NCBI RefSeq assembly: GCF_029714945.1
Contig: NZ_CP121634.1
Coordinates: forward strand, 1,757,001-1,821,000
Reading direction: 5' to 3'
DNA length: 64,000 bases
Origin: Bradyrhizobium sp. CIAT3101
GTDB taxonomy: Bacteria > Pseudomonadota > Alphaproteobacteria > Rhizobiales > Xanthobacteraceae
Shown: positions 19,530-30,925 of the stretch, one piece after another
Position numbering within the stretch: the first letter of the stretch is position 1
How the letters are laid out: each line of letters opens with the position of its first letter
Made by a program: the position numbers and the translations under genes
Notes under the pieces: model-generated
The model's input: the letters and a program-made list of their open reading frames with translations, nothing else
What the model was told of the DNA's origin: nothing
Databases searched by the model: none

Positions 19530-19563
19530 AGTCAACCCCGGATGTGGGGGAAGCGAGTATCGC

Positions 19564-20988
19564 ATGCGGTTCTTGCCGGTGTTCCTCGATCTCAAGGCCG
19601 GTCCGGTGGTCGTCATCGGCACGGGTGAGCTTTTGCGCGCCAAGCTGCGCGTGCTCGCGGCCGCCGGTGCGCGCCTCCGCGTGCATGCGATCGACGGCAA
19701 TCATGAGCTGGGCCTGAGTTCTGACGATGCGGCGCGTGTCGAGATCGCGACCGTCGATCCGCTCACGGCCGATCTCGCAGGCGTCATCGCCGTTGTCTGT
19801 GCGGGCGCTGGCGATGTCGGTGTGGCGATGTCGGCGCGGGCGAAGTCGCTCGGGCTGCCCGTCAACGTCATGGATGATCTCGAACACTCCAGCTTCATTT
19901 TCCCGGCCATCGTCGATCGCGGCGATGTCGTGGTCGCAGTCGGTACCGGCGGAACGTCACCGGTGGTGGCGCGGCGCGTGCGCGAGAAGATCGAGGCGCT
20001 GCTGCCCGCGCGCATCGGCGAGCTCGCCGAGTTCATCGGCGGCTTTCGCAAATCGATCAACGAGCGCATTGCCGAGTTTCCGCTGCGCCGCCGCTTCTGG
20101 GAGCGCGTCATCGACGGCCCGATCGGCGCCGCTGTGTTGGCCGGCCGCAAGGGCGAGGCTGATGCCGCGCTCAAGCAGATTTCCGATCCGACCGCATTCG
20201 CGCGCGCCGACAAGCCGGAAGGCTCGGTCGCGTTGGTCGGTGCCGGCCCCGGCGATCCCGATCTCCTCACGATCAAGGCGCTGCGCGCGCTGCAGGATGC
20301 CGATATCGTCTTCCACGACGAGCTGGTCTCGCCCGACATTCTCGACCGCATCCGCCGCGACACCACGCGCGTTGCGGTCGGCCGCCGTGTCGGCAAACCC
20401 GGCATCGGCCAGGACGCCATCAACAGGCGCATGATCGAGGCCGCGCAAGCCGGCCAGCGCGTCGTGCGGTTGAAGGGCGGCGATCCCTTCGTGTTCGGCC
20501 GCGGCGGCGAAGAGGTGGAAGCGCTGCGCGCGGCCGGTGTTGCCTATTCGATCATCCCGGGTATCACCGCTGGCCTCGGCGGCGCCGCTGATTTCGAGGT
20601 GCCGCTCACTTTCCGTCACGAAGCGACCCGCATCACCTTCCTCACAGCGCACAAGGCGCGCGACGCGGAGACGGTGGATTGGTCGACGCTGACCGACACC
20701 AGGATGACCGTCGTCGTCTACATGGGCATGACCGCTGCGCCTGCGATACGCGCCGGCCTGTTCGCCGCTGGCCGTTCGCCGGAGACGCCGGTCGGCGTGT
20801 TCGCCCGCGTCACGCGGCCGGATGCGCAGGGCGCAATCGGCACGCTGCGCGACTTGCCCGAGCTCGTGCGGCAGACCAATGGCGGTCCCGCCATCCTCAT
20901 CATCGGTGACGTGGTCCGGCATGCCGGCTCGCTTCATCGCCAATCTCCAAAGCAAATCATCTCTGACCTATTGGATGCAGCCGAATGA
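19564..20988 (+). CDS. cysG: Siroheme synthase (uroporphyrin-III C-methyltransferase / precorrin-2 dehydrogenase / ferrochelatase)
   Basis: The 474-residue fusion has an N-terminal Met8-like NAD-binding domain (about 1-115, nucleotide loop VVIGTGELLRAKLRVL), a middle siroheme synthase domain (about 120-205), and a C-terminal tetrapyrrole methylase from about 218 (VALVGAGPGDPDLLTIKAL, then RLKGGDPFVFGRGGEE). It makes the siroheme cofactor of the sulfite reductase CysI encoded two genes downstream. It is the first gene of a tightly packed plus-strand operon: DUF2849 starts within its stop codon (ATGA). Confidence 0.97.
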   Translation: MRFLPVFLDLKAGPVVVIGTGELLRAKLRVLAAAGARLRVHAIDGNHELGLSSDDAARVEIATVDPLTADLAGVIAVVCAGAGDVGVAMSARAKSLGLPVNVMDDLEHSSFIFPAIVDRGDVVVAVGTGGTSPVVARRVREKIEALLPARIGELAEFIGGFRKSINERIAEFPLRRRFWERVIDGPIGAAVLAGRKGEADAALKQISDPTAFARADKPEGSVALVGAGPGDPDLLTIKALRALQDADIVFHDELVSPDILDRIRRDTTRVAVGRRVGKPGIGQDAINRRMIEAAQAGQRVVRLKGGDPFVFGRGGEEVEALRAAGVAYSIIPGITAGLGGAADFEVPLTFRHEATRITFLTAHKARDAETVDWSTLTDTRMTVVVYMGMTAAPAIRAGLFAAGRSPETPVGVFARVTRPDAQGAIGTLRDLPELVRQTNGGPAILIIGDVVRHAGSLHRQSPKQIISDLLDAAE

Positions 20989-21302
20989 CCTCTCCGCTTG
21001 AACAGAAGAAAATCAAAATCGCCGGCCCTTCGGTGGTGACTGCCAACCGCACCTGGGACGGCATCGTGGTGTATCGCACTGCCGCCAAGAGCTGGTCTGC
21101 GGACCTGTCGGAAGCCGCGATCGTGCGCAACTCGGACGAAGCGAAGGCGTTGCTTGCGGAGTCGGTCGCCGATGACGTCGGCGCGATTGGTCCCTATATC
21201 GCACCGGTGCAGGTCGGCGCGGACGGCAAGATCGAACCCGGCAATCTGCGCGAACAGATCCGCCGCACCGGCGTGACCATCGGGTCGTCGGCCCAGGCTT
21301 AA
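20985..21302 (+). CDS. DUF2849 protein of the sulfite reduction operon
   Basis: The small soluble protein of 105 residues contains TANRTWDGIVVYRTAAKSWS and a C-terminal GNLREQIRRTGVTIGSS, the DUF2849 pattern. The family is found in alphaproteobacteria between cysG and cysI, as here, so a role in sulfite reduction or in cofactor or electron supply to CysI is plausible but unproven. Its ATG overlaps the cysG stop by four bases and cysI starts 11 bases after its stop, implying translational coupling. There are no cysteines, so no metal cluster is expected. Confidence 0.9.
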   Translation: MTSPLEQKKIKIAGPSVVTANRTWDGIVVYRTAAKSWSADLSEAAIVRNSDEAKALLAESVADDVGAIGPYIAPVQVGADGKIEPGNLREQIRRTGVTIGSSAQA

Positions 21303-21313
21303 GGCACTCTCTG

Positions 21314-22955
<1,642 letters not shown>

Positions 22956-22969
<14 letters not shown>

Positions 22970-23471
22970 CGGCGGAAAAATCATCGACGACAGCTTCGTC
23001 AAGCTGGCCGTCGACATCCCGCTGCCCGAGAGCGGCGACATCCTGGTGCCGGCCGAGCGTTTCATCGGCGAGGCCGACGCGTTGCTCAAGCGCGCCGGCA
23101 AGGTCGGCGTGATCTGGCCGAACAACCGCGACATCGACGAGCTGGTGCCGTATCTCGGCAAGGTGGCGACGGTTGCGCTGGTGTTCCCGACCTTCCGCGA
23201 CGGGCGCGCCTACAGCCAGGCGCGGCTGCTGCGCGAGCGCTACAACTATCGCGGCGATTTGCGCGCGACGGGCCAGATCCTGCGCGATCAGTTCGTGTTC
23301 ATGCTGCGCGCCGGCTTCGATTCCTTCGAGGTGAAGAAGCAGGCGGACGCGGAAGCGTTCATGCAGACCGCGAAGCGCTACTCGGTGTTCTACCAGCCGA
23401 CCGGCGACGGCCGGATCACGGCGCTGCACCGGCGCATGCAGTTGCGTCACTCCGAGGGTGTCGGCACGTGA
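22956..23471 (+). CDS. DUF934 protein, probable sulfite reductase accessory
   Basis: The protein has 171 residues with the DUF934 blocks RDGRAYSQARLLRERYNYRG and ATGQILRDQFVFMLRAGFDS. It overlaps cysI by 14 bases and shares its stop region with the GTG of cysH, so it sits tightly between the two reductases. DUF934 proteins occur with this CysI type and are often labelled as oxidoreductases of sulfite reduction, but no activity is established. No cofactor motif is visible. The context makes a role in CysI assembly or electron delivery likely. Confidence 0.9.
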
Positions 23472-24193
23472 ACGCGATGGCGCCCCAGGTCTCATCCGTC
23501 TCGACGCTGCCTTCGGCGGCGGAGCTCGATCGCGCGTTGCGCGAGGCCTCTCCTGCAGAAGTCATCGCGGCGGCGCTCAAAGCCGTCGGGCGCGAGAAGC
23601 TTGCGCTGGTGTCGTCCTTCGGGACGGAATCGGCGACGCTGCTCAAGGTCATGGCGGATGTCGATCCGGCCATCCCGGTGATCTTTCTCGACACCGGCTG
23701 GCTGTTCGAGGAGACGCTGGCCTATCGCGATACGCTGATTGCGACGCTCGGCTTGAAGGACGTCCGCTCCATCAAGCCGGCGGAAGAGACGCTGACGCGC
23801 GAAGATCCCGAACGCGACCTCTGGTTCTCCGATCCCGATGCCTGCTGCCGTATCCGCAAGGTCGAACCGCTGGCGCGCGCGCTGAAGCCGTTTTCGGCCT
23901 GGCTTAACGGCCGCAAGCGCTTTCAGGGCAATTTGCGCGCCGACATTCCTGTCGTCGAGGACGATGGTGCTCGGTTGAAGTTCAACCCGTTCGCCAACGT
24001 CTCGCGCGAGGAACTCGAAGCGATTTTCATCCGCGCCAAATTGCCGCGTCACCCCCTTGCGGCGTCTGGTTTTCGCTCGGTTGGGTGTATGCCTTGCACG
24101 AGCAGAACGGCCGAGGGCGAGGATGAGCGCGCAGGTCGCTGGCGTGGCCGGGCCAAGACAGAATGCGGCATCCACACGATGAAGGCTTCGTAG
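23468..24193 (+). CDS. cysH: Adenylylsulfate (APS) reductase, thioredoxin-dependent
   Basis: The protein has 241 residues of the PAPS/APS reductase fold: LVSSFGTESATLLKVMA forms the nucleotide loop and LDTGWLFEET follows. Four cysteines in DACCRIRK and VGCMPCTSR (CC and CxxC) are the 4Fe-4S ligands that mark APS rather than PAPS reductases, and the catalytic Cys lies in KTECGIHT near the C-terminus. The product sulfite goes to CysI. The GTG start overlaps the DUF934 stop; an internal ATG three codons later is possible. Last gene of the cysG operon. Confidence 0.95.
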   Translation: MNAMAPQVSSVSTLPSAAELDRALREASPAEVIAAALKAVGREKLALVSSFGTESATLLKVMADVDPAIPVIFLDTGWLFEETLAYRDTLIATLGLKDVRSIKPAEETLTREDPERDLWFSDPDACCRIRKVEPLARALKPFSAWLNGRKRFQGNLRADIPVVEDDGARLKFNPFANVSREELEAIFIRAKLPRHPLAASGFRSVGCMPCTSRTAEGEDERAGRWRGRAKTECGIHTMKAS

Positions 24194-24317
24194 CACAGGC
24201 AAGCTGCCCCGCTTCGAACAAGAAAATCCGGTTCCGTTGACTTGAGTGCGTTTCGCCATGAGTTTCGCCTGCATGCCTTTGCCGACATTGGCGTCGTCGA
24301 AGTGAATGGAGATGGAC

Positions 24318-25319
24318 ATGATGCGCCGTATCGTTCCGCTCGCTGCAGGACTTCTCACGACGGGATTCTTGGCTAGCGCGGCTCTCGCTGCTGATATCAA
24401 CCTCTTGAACGTGTCGTATGATCCGACGCGCGAACTCTATGTCGAGTTCAACAAGGCGTTCGCGAACGCCTATCAGAAGGAGACCGGCAAGAGCGTCGAG
24501 ATCAAGCAGTCGCATGGCGGCAGCGGCTCGCAGGCGCGCGCCGTGATCGACGGATTGCAGGCCGATGTGGTGACGCTCGCGCTCGCCTATGACATCGATG
24601 CCATCGCCGGTAAGGGCCTCATTGCAGCCGATTGGCAGAAGCGGTTGCCGCAGAATTCATCACCCTACACGTCGACGATCGTGTTCCTGGTGCGCAAGGG
24701 CAATCCCAAGGGCATCAAGGACTGGGACGATCTGCTCAAGCCGGGCGTCGCCGTGATCACGCCGAACCCGAAGACCTCGGGCGGTGCGCGCTGGAATTAC
24801 CTGGCAGCCTGGGGCTTTGCGCAGAAGAAGTTCGGCTCGGCCGACAAGGCCAAGGACTTCGTCGGCAAGCTCTATCAACAGGTGCCGGTGCTCGACACCG
24901 GCGCGCGCGGCGCCACCGTGACCTTCGTCGAGCGCGGCGTTGGCGACGTGCTGCTGGCCTGGGAGAACGAGGCCTATCTCGCGCTGAAGGAATTCGGTCC
25001 GGAGAAATTCGAGATCGTGGCGCCGCCGCTGTCGATCCTGGCCGAGCCGCCGGTCGCGATCGTCGACAAGGTTGCCGACAAGAAGGGCACCCGCAACGTC
25101 GCTGATGCCTATCTCCAGTACTGGTACACCAAGGAAGGACAGGAAATTGCCGCGCGCAACTTCTACCGTCCGCGCGATGCCGAGATCGCTAAAAAGTATG
25201 AAAACTCCTTCGCAAAGGTCGAGCTGTTCACGATCGACGACGTGTTCGGCGGCTGGACCAAGGCGCAGAAGGAACATTTTGCCGACGGCGGCGTCTTCGA
25301 TCAGATCTACAAGAACTGA
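24318..25319 (+). CDS. sbp: Sulfate-binding periplasmic protein
   Basis: The protein has about 333 residues with a signal peptide (cleavage near LAADI) and the Sbp/CysP signature: [19 protein letters not shown] after the signal, [20 protein letters not shown], and [17 protein letters not shown]. It captures sulfate or thiosulfate for the CysTWA transporter encoded next. The ATG at 24318 is chosen because GGAG lies six bases before it; an ATG at 24306 is the alternative. It follows cysH after 124 bases and may be transcribed with it or from its own promoter. Confidence 0.95.
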   Translation: MMRRIVPLAAGLLTTGFLASAALAADINLLNVSYDPTRELYVEFNKAFANAYQKETGKSVEIKQSHGGSGSQARAVIDGLQADVVTLALAYDIDAIAGKGLIAADWQKRLPQNSSPYTSTIVFLVRKGNPKGIKDWDDLLKPGVAVITPNPKTSGGARWNYLAAWGFAQKKFGSADKAKDFVGKLYQQVPVLDTGARGATVTFVERGVGDVLLAWENEAYLALKEFGPEKFEIVAPPLSILAEPPVAIVDKVADKKGTRNVADAYLQYWYTKEGQEIAARNFYRPRDAEIAKKYENSFAKVELFTIDDVFGGWTKAQKEHFADGGVFDQIYKN

Positions 25320-25352
25320 TCGGGCGCTGTCGGAACGGCAGTAGGGGGCCTG

Positions 25353-26189
25353 GTGAGCGTAATCGCAGCACGACGACGGACTCTTCCGGGTTTCGGTCTC
25401 ACGATGGGACTGACGCTGACCTGGCTGTCCGTCATCATCCTGATTCCGCTCGCCGGGCTGTTCCTGCGATCCACCGAGCTCAGCTTCGATCAGTTCTGGG
25501 CCATCCTCTCCAGCCGCCGCACACTGAATGCTTTGCGGGTCTCATTCGGCCTCGCCTTTGCGGCGGCCTGCGTCAACCTCGTGATGGGCAGCATCATCGT
25601 CTGGGCGCTGGTGCGCTACCGTTTTCCCGGCCGGCGAATCTTCGACGCCATCGTCGACGTGCCCTTTGCGCTGCCGACGGCGGTGGCCGGCGTCGCGCTG
25701 ACGTCGCTGTTCGCCGAGAAGGGCTGGCTTGGTGCGCCGCTTGCCGCGCTCGGTATCAAGGTCGCGTTCACGCCGCTCGGCATCTTCGTTGCCATGATCT
25801 TCATCGGCATTCCCTTCGTGGTGCGGACCGTGCAGCCGGTGCTGCAGGATCTCGATCCGGAGATCGAGGAGGCCGCGGGCAGCCTGGGGGCCAGCCGCTG
25901 GCAGACCATCATCCGCGTGATACTGCCCTCGCTTGCGCCGGCGCTGCTCACCGGCCTCGCGCTCGCCTTTGCGCGCGCGGTCGGCGAATACGGCTCGGTG
26001 ATCTTTATCGCCGGCAATCTGCCTAATGTCTCCGAGATCGCGCCGCTGCTGATCGTGATCCGGCTCTCCGAATTCCGTTACGCCGATGCCACGGCCATTG
26101 CCGTGGTCATGCTGGTCGTCTCCTTCGTCATCATCTTCGCGGTCAACCGGTTGCAGCGCTGGGCGCAGAACCGGGTCCCGGTGCACTAG
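25353..26189 (+). CDS. cysT: Sulfate ABC transporter permease CysT
   Basis: This inner-membrane permease has 278 residues and six membrane segments, with the ATPase-coupling EAA loop [14 protein letters not shown] near residue 172 and the CysT-type [15 protein letters not shown] segment. With CysW it forms the channel that moves sulfate from Sbp to the cytoplasm. The GTG start has AGGGGG upstream. It is 33 bases after sbp and 11 before cysW. Confidence 0.96.
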   Translation: MSVIAARRRTLPGFGLTMGLTLTWLSVIILIPLAGLFLRSTELSFDQFWAILSSRRTLNALRVSFGLAFAAACVNLVMGSIIVWALVRYRFPGRRIFDAIVDVPFALPTAVAGVALTSLFAEKGWLGAPLAALGIKVAFTPLGIFVAMIFIGIPFVVRTVQPVLQDLDPEIEEAAGSLGASRWQTIIRVILPSLAPALLTGLALAFARAVGEYGSVIFIAGNLPNVSEIAPLLIVIRLSEFRYADATAIAVVMLVVSFVIIFAVNRLQRWAQNRVPVH

Positions 26190-26200
26190 GGCGGTATGCG

Positions 26201-27112
26201 ATGACGATGCAGATCGCCGATTCCGTTTCGCTCACCTCGCCCGAGGCGAAGGCGCGCGTCCACGCGGCCGCCGCGCGCAACAATCTCCGCACCGAGCCCA
26301 AGGCCGTCCGCATCGCCATCATCGTGCTGGCGATCGCGTTCCTCTCAGTCTTCGTCGTGCTGCCGCTGGTGCTGGTGTTCGCGCAGGCTTTCTCGCGGGG
26401 TGTTCTGGCCTATTTCAATGCGCTCGCCGAGCCGGAGGCGCTGGCTGCGATCAAGCTGACGCTGTTGGTCGCGGCGATCTCGGTCGGTCTCAACCTCGTG
26501 TTCGGCCTCGTCGCCGCCTGGGCGATCGCCAAGTTCGAGTTCAGGGGGAAAACCTTCCTGATCACGCTGATCGACCTGCCGTTCTCGGTAAGCCCGGTCA
26601 TCTCGGGTCTGGTCTTCGTGTTGCTGTTCGGCGCGCAGGGCTATTTCGGCGGCTGGCTCAGGGATCACGACATCCAGATCCTGTTCGCGGTGCCCGGCAT
26701 CGCGCTCGCCACCACCTTCGTGACCTTCCCCTTCGTGGCGCGCGCGCTGATCCCCTTGATGCAGGAGCAGGGCACGCAAGAAGAAGAGGCCGCGATCTCG
26801 CTCGGCGCCTCCGGCCTGCAGACCTTCTTCCGCGTCACGCTGCCCAACATCAAATGGGGCGTGCTCTACGGCGTCCTGCTCTGCAATGCGCGCGCGATGG
26901 GCGAGTTCGGTGCGGTCTCCGTCGTCTCCGGCCATATCCGCGGCGAGACCAACACCATGCCGCTGCTGGTCGAGATTCTCTACAACGAGTACCAGTTCGT
27001 CGCCGCATTCGCCATCGCCTCGCTGCTCGCGATGCTGGCGCTGATCACGCTGATCGCCAAGACCATTCTCGAACGTCATCTCGACGAAGGACACGACGTC
27101 AATGACCATTGA
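26201..27112 (+). CDS. cysW: Sulfate ABC transporter permease CysW
   Basis: The second permease, 303 residues, has an N-terminal cytoplasmic extension (about 1-40) and six membrane segments. It carries the CysW-type [20 protein letters not shown] block and the EAA loop [20 protein letters not shown]. It pairs with CysT. The end overlaps cysA by 11 bases, so the two are translationally coupled. Confidence 0.96.
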   Translation: MTMQIADSVSLTSPEAKARVHAAAARNNLRTEPKAVRIAIIVLAIAFLSVFVVLPLVLVFAQAFSRGVLAYFNALAEPEALAAIKLTLLVAAISVGLNLVFGLVAAWAIAKFEFRGKTFLITLIDLPFSVSPVISGLVFVLLFGAQGYFGGWLRDHDIQILFAVPGIALATTFVTFPFVARALIPLMQEQGTQEEEAAISLGASGLQTFFRVTLPNIKWGVLYGVLLCNARAMGEFGAVSVVSGHIRGETNTMPLLVEILYNEYQFVAAFAIASLLAMLALITLIAKTILERHLDEGHDVNDH

Positions 27113-28139
27113 AGTCAAAAATCTCGTCAAGAGGTTCGGCAGCTTTGCTGCGCTCGACGGCGTCGACCTCAAGGTCAATGACGGCGAGCTGCTCGCGCTG
27201 CTCGGCCCCTCCGGCTCCGGCAAGACCACGCTGCTGCGGATCATCGCCGGCCTCGACTGGCCCGACTCGGGCGAAGTCGCCTTCAACGGCGAGGATGCGC
27301 TGGCGCAAGGCGCGCGCGAACGCAATGTCGGCTTCGTGTTCCAGCACTACGCGCTGTTCCGCCACATGAGCGTGTTCGAGAACGTCGCCTTTGGCCTGCG
27401 CGTGCAACCGCGCGCGATCCGCAAGGACGAAGCGACGATCCGCAGGCGCGTGAAGGAACTGCTCGACCTCGTGCAGCTCGACTGGCTCGCCGACCGCTAT
27501 CCGAGCCAGCTCTCCGGCGGCCAACGCCAGCGCATCGCGCTCGCCCGCGCGCTCGCGATCGAGCCGCGCATCCTGCTGCTCGACGAGCCCTTCGGCGCGC
27601 TCGATGCGAAGGTGCGGAAGGAGCTGCGCAAATGGCTGCGCTCGCTGCATCATGAGATCAACGTCACCTCGATCTTCGTCACCCACGACCAGGAGGAGGC
27701 GCTCGAAGTCGCCAACCGTGTCGTCGTCATGGACAAGGGCAGGATCGAGCAGGTCGGCTCGCCCGACGACGTCTACGAGACGCCGGCGACCGCCTTCGTG
27801 CACGGCTTCATCGGCGAATCCATCGAGCTGCCGGTCCAGGTCGAGGGCGGCGTCGTCAGGCTCGGCGATCGTCCGCTCAATCTTGGGGCGGACGGGCTTG
27901 CGCCTGGCGCGTCAAAGCTGTTCGTGCGGCGACACGACATGCTGGTCGGCCCGCCAGGCTCGGGTGCCTTCGAGGGCGCGGTCCAGCATGTCCGCAATTT
28001 CGGTCCCGTGCAGCGAGCCGAGGTCGCATTGTCAGGCGGCGAGACCATCGAGATCGACGCCCCTCGTGACCGGGAACTGCGCGCCGGCGACACGATCGGC
28101 CTCGAGCCCCGCCGCTACCGCATATTTGCGGGCGCCTGA
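27102..28139 (+). CDS. cysA: Sulfate ABC transporter ATPase CysA
   Basis: The 345-residue ATPase has Walker A ([14 protein letters not shown], near residue 35), Q loop ([11 protein letters not shown]), signature [15 protein letters not shown], Walker B ([12 protein letters not shown]) and the H loop ([11 protein letters not shown]). A C-terminal regulatory domain (about 240-345) of the TOBE type follows, as in sulfate and thiosulfate importers. It powers CysT-CysW. It ends the importer unit, and a 24-base palindrome lies 13 bases past its stop. Confidence 0.96.
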   Translation: MTIEVKNLVKRFGSFAALDGVDLKVNDGELLALLGPSGSGKTTLLRIIAGLDWPDSGEVAFNGEDALAQGARERNVGFVFQHYALFRHMSVFENVAFGLRVQPRAIRKDEATIRRRVKELLDLVQLDWLADRYPSQLSGGQRQRIALARALAIEPRILLLDEPFGALDAKVRKELRKWLRSLHHEINVTSIFVTHDQEEALEVANRVVVMDKGRIEQVGSPDDVYETPATAFVHGFIGESIELPVQVEGGVVRLGDRPLNLGADGLAPGASKLFVRRHDMLVGPPGSGAFEGAVQHVRNFGPVQRAEVALSGGETIEIDAPRDRELRAGDTIGLEPRRYRIFAGA

Positions 28140-28152
28140 GGTGCCTTAACGG

Positions 28153-28176
28153 GGTGAATTTTCCTCAAAATTCACC
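28153..28176. terminator. Palindrome downstream of cysA, possible terminator
   Basis: GGTGAATTTT (28153-28162) and AAAATTCACC (28167-28176) form a perfect 10-bp stem with a four-base loop, followed by TTTC. It is AT-rich for a terminator in this genome and lacks a long T run, so it may instead be an operator for the CAP lipoprotein gene that starts 53 bases later. Confidence 0.45.
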
Positions 28177-28229
28177 TTTCAGCCACGGTTGGTATGCAAC
28201 AACGGCCCTTCCTTTGGGGGCCTCGATTC

Positions 28230-28733
28230 ATGCGCGCTGCGGCCGCAATACTCATCACTTTGCTTCTCGCCGGCTGCGCCGGCAACGAAGCGCCGGTCCA
28301 GCAGCCGTCGATGTATGCCGACATGTCGGTCCCGGGCGCCAAGCTCGATGCGCCGGCGGCCGCGATCATGATCTCGCAATACCGTCAGAACAACGGCCTC
28401 GGTACCGTCATCGTCGACCCCGATCTGATGCGGCTCGCCGAATCCCAGTCCAACGCCATGGCTGCCGCCAACAAGATGGACCATGACGTCCGCGCGCCGC
28501 TCGCCAAGCGCCTTGCCGCCGGTGGCTACCCCGCGACCGTGGCGGTCGAGAACATCTCGGCCGGCTATCATACGCTGGCGGAAGCGTTTTCCGGCTGGCG
28601 CGACTCGCCCCCGCACCGCGCCAACATGCTCAAGGGCGGTGTCACAAAATTGGGCATTGCGGCGGGCTATGCTCCAGGCACCAAATACAAGGTGTTCTGG
28701 ACCATGATCCTGGCGTCGACCGACCCCCGATAA
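28230..28733 (+). CDS. CAP/SCP-domain lipoprotein
   Basis: The protein of about 167 residues begins MRAAAAILITLLLAGC, a lipoprotein signal with a Cys acceptor, followed by a CAP domain (about 45-160). The family residues are visible as MDHDV, VENISAG and SPPHRANMLKGG (the His-Glu-His set of the CAP cavity). Bacterial CAP proteins are secreted or envelope-bound and of uncertain activity. GGGGG lies nine bases before the chosen ATG; an ATG at 28194 would give a longer N-terminus that weakens the signal peptide. Confidence 0.85.
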   Translation: MRAAAAILITLLLAGCAGNEAPVQQPSMYADMSVPGAKLDAPAAAIMISQYRQNNGLGTVIVDPDLMRLAESQSNAMAAANKMDHDVRAPLAKRLAAGGYPATVAVENISAGYHTLAEAFSGWRDSPPHRANMLKGGVTKLGIAAGYAPGTKYKVFWTMILASTDPR

Positions 28734-28811
28734 GCCAGACTTGATCCCGGGATGCATTGACGCCGCGGCAGACTGTCGCCACGGTGGCTCGCCTTTTGCT
28801 ATTGTTCCCGA

Positions 28812-29987
28812 ATGACAGATCATAGCCCGGAAGTCGCAACAGTCCCCGCGAAGGCGCAGCGCGTCCTGGTTCTCCAGGGCGGCGGCGCGCTCGGCTCCTA
28901 TCAGGCCGGCGCCTATCAGGCGCTGTGCCATTTCGATTTCGAACCGGAATGGGTTGCCGGCATCTCGATCGGTGGGGTCAATGCCGCCATCATCGCCGGC
29001 AATGAGGGCCACATCCGCGTCAAGCGGCTCAAGGAATTCTGGGAGATGGTGTCCGCGCCAGTGCCGTGGAAGCCTCTCGGCAAGAGCGATCACAGCCGCG
29101 AGCTGTTCAATTCCACCAGCGCCGCGCTGATTGCGACCTTCGGCGTGCCCGGCTTTTTCACGCCGCGCCTGCCGCCGGCGCCGCTGTGGCCGCCGGGCAG
29201 CCCGCAGGCCGAGAGCTATTACGACACGGCGCCGTTGAAGAAGACGCTGGAACGGCTGGTCGATTTCGATCGCATCAACGATTTGAAGACGCGCTTGTCG
29301 GTCGGCGCGGTCGGCGTCACCTCCGGCAACTTCAAATATTTCGACAATTACGAGTTCAAGAAGCTCGGCAAGAAAATCGGCCCCGAGCACATCATGGCCT
29401 CGGGCGCGCTGCCTCCGGGGTTTCCGTCGGTCGTGATCGAGGGCGAGCATTATTGGGACGGCGGCATCGCCTCCAACACGCCGCTCGACTTCGTGCTCGA
29501 CGCCGAGGTCGATCGCGACATGCTGATCTTCCAGGTCGATCTGTTCAGTGCGCGTGGCGACCTGCCGAACTCGCTGCTCGAGGCCACCGAGCGCGAGAAG
29601 GACATCCGTTTCTCCAGCCGCACCCGGATGAACACCGACAAGAACAAGCAGCTGCACAATGCCCGCCGCGCCGTGCGCGACCTGATTTCGAAATTGCCCG
29701 ATTATCTCAAGAACGACCCTTCGGTCGAGTTCCTTGCGAAGGTTGCACGTGAGAGTACGGTCACCGTGGTGCACCTGATCTATCGCAGCAAGAACTACGA
29801 ATCCTCGTCCAAGGACTACGACTTCTCGCACGTCGCGATGGTCGAGCATTGGGAAAGCGGCGTGCGCGACGTGCATCTGTCGATGCGTCACAAGGACTGG
29901 CTCGAGCAGCCGCAGTCCGGCGAGACCATGGTGACCTACGATCTCACGGGGGACGTCACCGCGCCCCCGCCAAAAAGGAGCGAATAA
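28812..29987 (+). CDS. Patatin-like phospholipase with DUF3734 domain
   Basis: The lipid acyl hydrolase has 391 residues: oxyanion loop LQGGGALGSYQAGAYQAL (from about residue 22), nucleophile elbow GISIGG with the catalytic Ser near residue 56, and catalytic Asp in WDGGIASNTPL near residue 216. A C-terminal DUF3734 region (about 260-380) follows. The bdhA gene starts one base after its stop, so the two are one transcript. The pairing with 3-hydroxybutyrate dehydrogenase suggests lipid or polyhydroxybutyrate turnover. Start ATG is the first in frame. Confidence 0.93.
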   Translation: MTDHSPEVATVPAKAQRVLVLQGGGALGSYQAGAYQALCHFDFEPEWVAGISIGGVNAAIIAGNEGHIRVKRLKEFWEMVSAPVPWKPLGKSDHSRELFNSTSAALIATFGVPGFFTPRLPPAPLWPPGSPQAESYYDTAPLKKTLERLVDFDRINDLKTRLSVGAVGVTSGNFKYFDNYEFKKLGKKIGPEHIMASGALPPGFPSVVIEGEHYWDGGIASNTPLDFVLDAEVDRDMLIFQVDLFSARGDLPNSLLEATEREKDIRFSSRTRMNTDKNKQLHNARRAVRDLISKLPDYLKNDPSVEFLAKVARESTVTVVHLIYRSKNYESSSKDYDFSHVAMVEHWESGVRDVHLSMRHKDWLEQPQSGETMVTYDLTGDVTAPPPKRSE

Positions 29988-29988
29988 T

Positions 29989-30777
29989 ATGGGTACTCTG
30001 TCAGGCAAGAACGCCGTCGTGACCGGTTCGACCAGCGGCATCGGGCTCGCCTATGCGCGTGCCTTTGCGGCTGCCGGCGCCAATGTCGTCATCAACGGTT
30101 TCGGCTCGCCGGAGGACATCGAGAAGGAACGCGCCAAGATCGAGTCCGATTTCGGCGTGAAGGCGGTCTACTCGCCCGCCGACATGACCAAGCCGGCCGA
30201 GATCGCCGGGATGATCGCGCTCGGCGAGAAGTCGTTCGGCTCGGTCGATATCCTCGTCAACAATGCCGGCATCCAGTTCGTTTCGCCGATCGAGGAGTTC
30301 CCGCCGGAGAAGTGGGACCAGATCATCGCGATCAACCTGTCCTCGGCCTTCCACGCCATCCGCGCCGCCGTCCCCGGCATGAAGAAGAAGGGCTGGGGCC
30401 GCATCATCAACACCGCGTCGGCACACTCGCTGGTCGCCTCGCCCTTCAAGTCGGCCTATGTGTCGGCCAAGCACGGCATCGCCGGCCTGACCAAGACCGT
30501 GGCGCTGGAAGTCGCGACCAACAAGATCACCTGCAACTGCATCAGCCCCGGCTATGTCTGGACGCCGCTGGTGGAGAAGCAGATCCCGGATACGATGAAG
30601 GCCCGCAACCTCACCCGCGAGCAGGTCATCAACGACGTGCTGCTCGACGCCCAGCCGACCAAGGAGTTCGTCACGTCCGAGCAGGTCGCAGCGCTGGCGC
30701 TGTTCCTGTGCAGCGACGATGCCGCGCAGATCACGGGTACCAACCTGTCGATCGACGGCGGCTGGACCGCGGAGTAA
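29989..30777 (+). CDS. bdhA: 3-hydroxybutyrate dehydrogenase
   Basis: This NAD-dependent SDR enzyme of 262 residues interconverts 3-hydroxybutyrate and acetoacetate in the use of polyhydroxybutyrate. Visible are the cofactor loop TGSTSGIG, the NNAG motif, the catalytic Ser in NTASAHS and YVSAK with the Tyr-x3-Lys pair, and the family stretch ALEVATNKITCNCISPGYVW. The C-terminal SIDGGWTAE is typical. It has an AGGAG site inside the end of the patatin gene. A family F repeat follows. Confidence 0.95.
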   Translation: MGTLSGKNAVVTGSTSGIGLAYARAFAAAGANVVINGFGSPEDIEKERAKIESDFGVKAVYSPADMTKPAEIAGMIALGEKSFGSVDILVNNAGIQFVSPIEEFPPEKWDQIIAINLSSAFHAIRAAVPGMKKKGWGRIINTASAHSLVASPFKSAYVSAKHGIAGLTKTVALEVATNKITCNCISPGYVWTPLVEKQIPDTMKARNLTREQVINDVLLDAQPTKEFVTSEQVAALALFLCSDDAAQITGTNLSIDGGWTAE

Positions 30778-30803
30778 GGGGGCGTTGCCGGAGGGCTCGC
30801 TGC

Positions 30804-30895
30804 CGTAGGTGGGCAAAGGCGCGCAAGCGCCGTGCCCACGATCTCTCTCCAATCGAAAAAGGTGGTGGGCACGCGTTCGCTTTGCCCACCCTACG
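30804..30895. repeat. Palindromic intergenic repeat, family F
   Basis: CGTAGGTGGGCAAAGGCGCG (from 30804) pairs with the end CGCTTTGCCCACCCTACG (to 30895), and each arm also contains its own GGGCA/TGCCC dyad. It lies between the convergent bdhA and TauE/SafE genes. This family occurs once in the window. Confidence 0.85.
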
Positions 30896-30925
30896 AGACC
30901 TACGATTCCGTCCCTCGGTCGAGTC

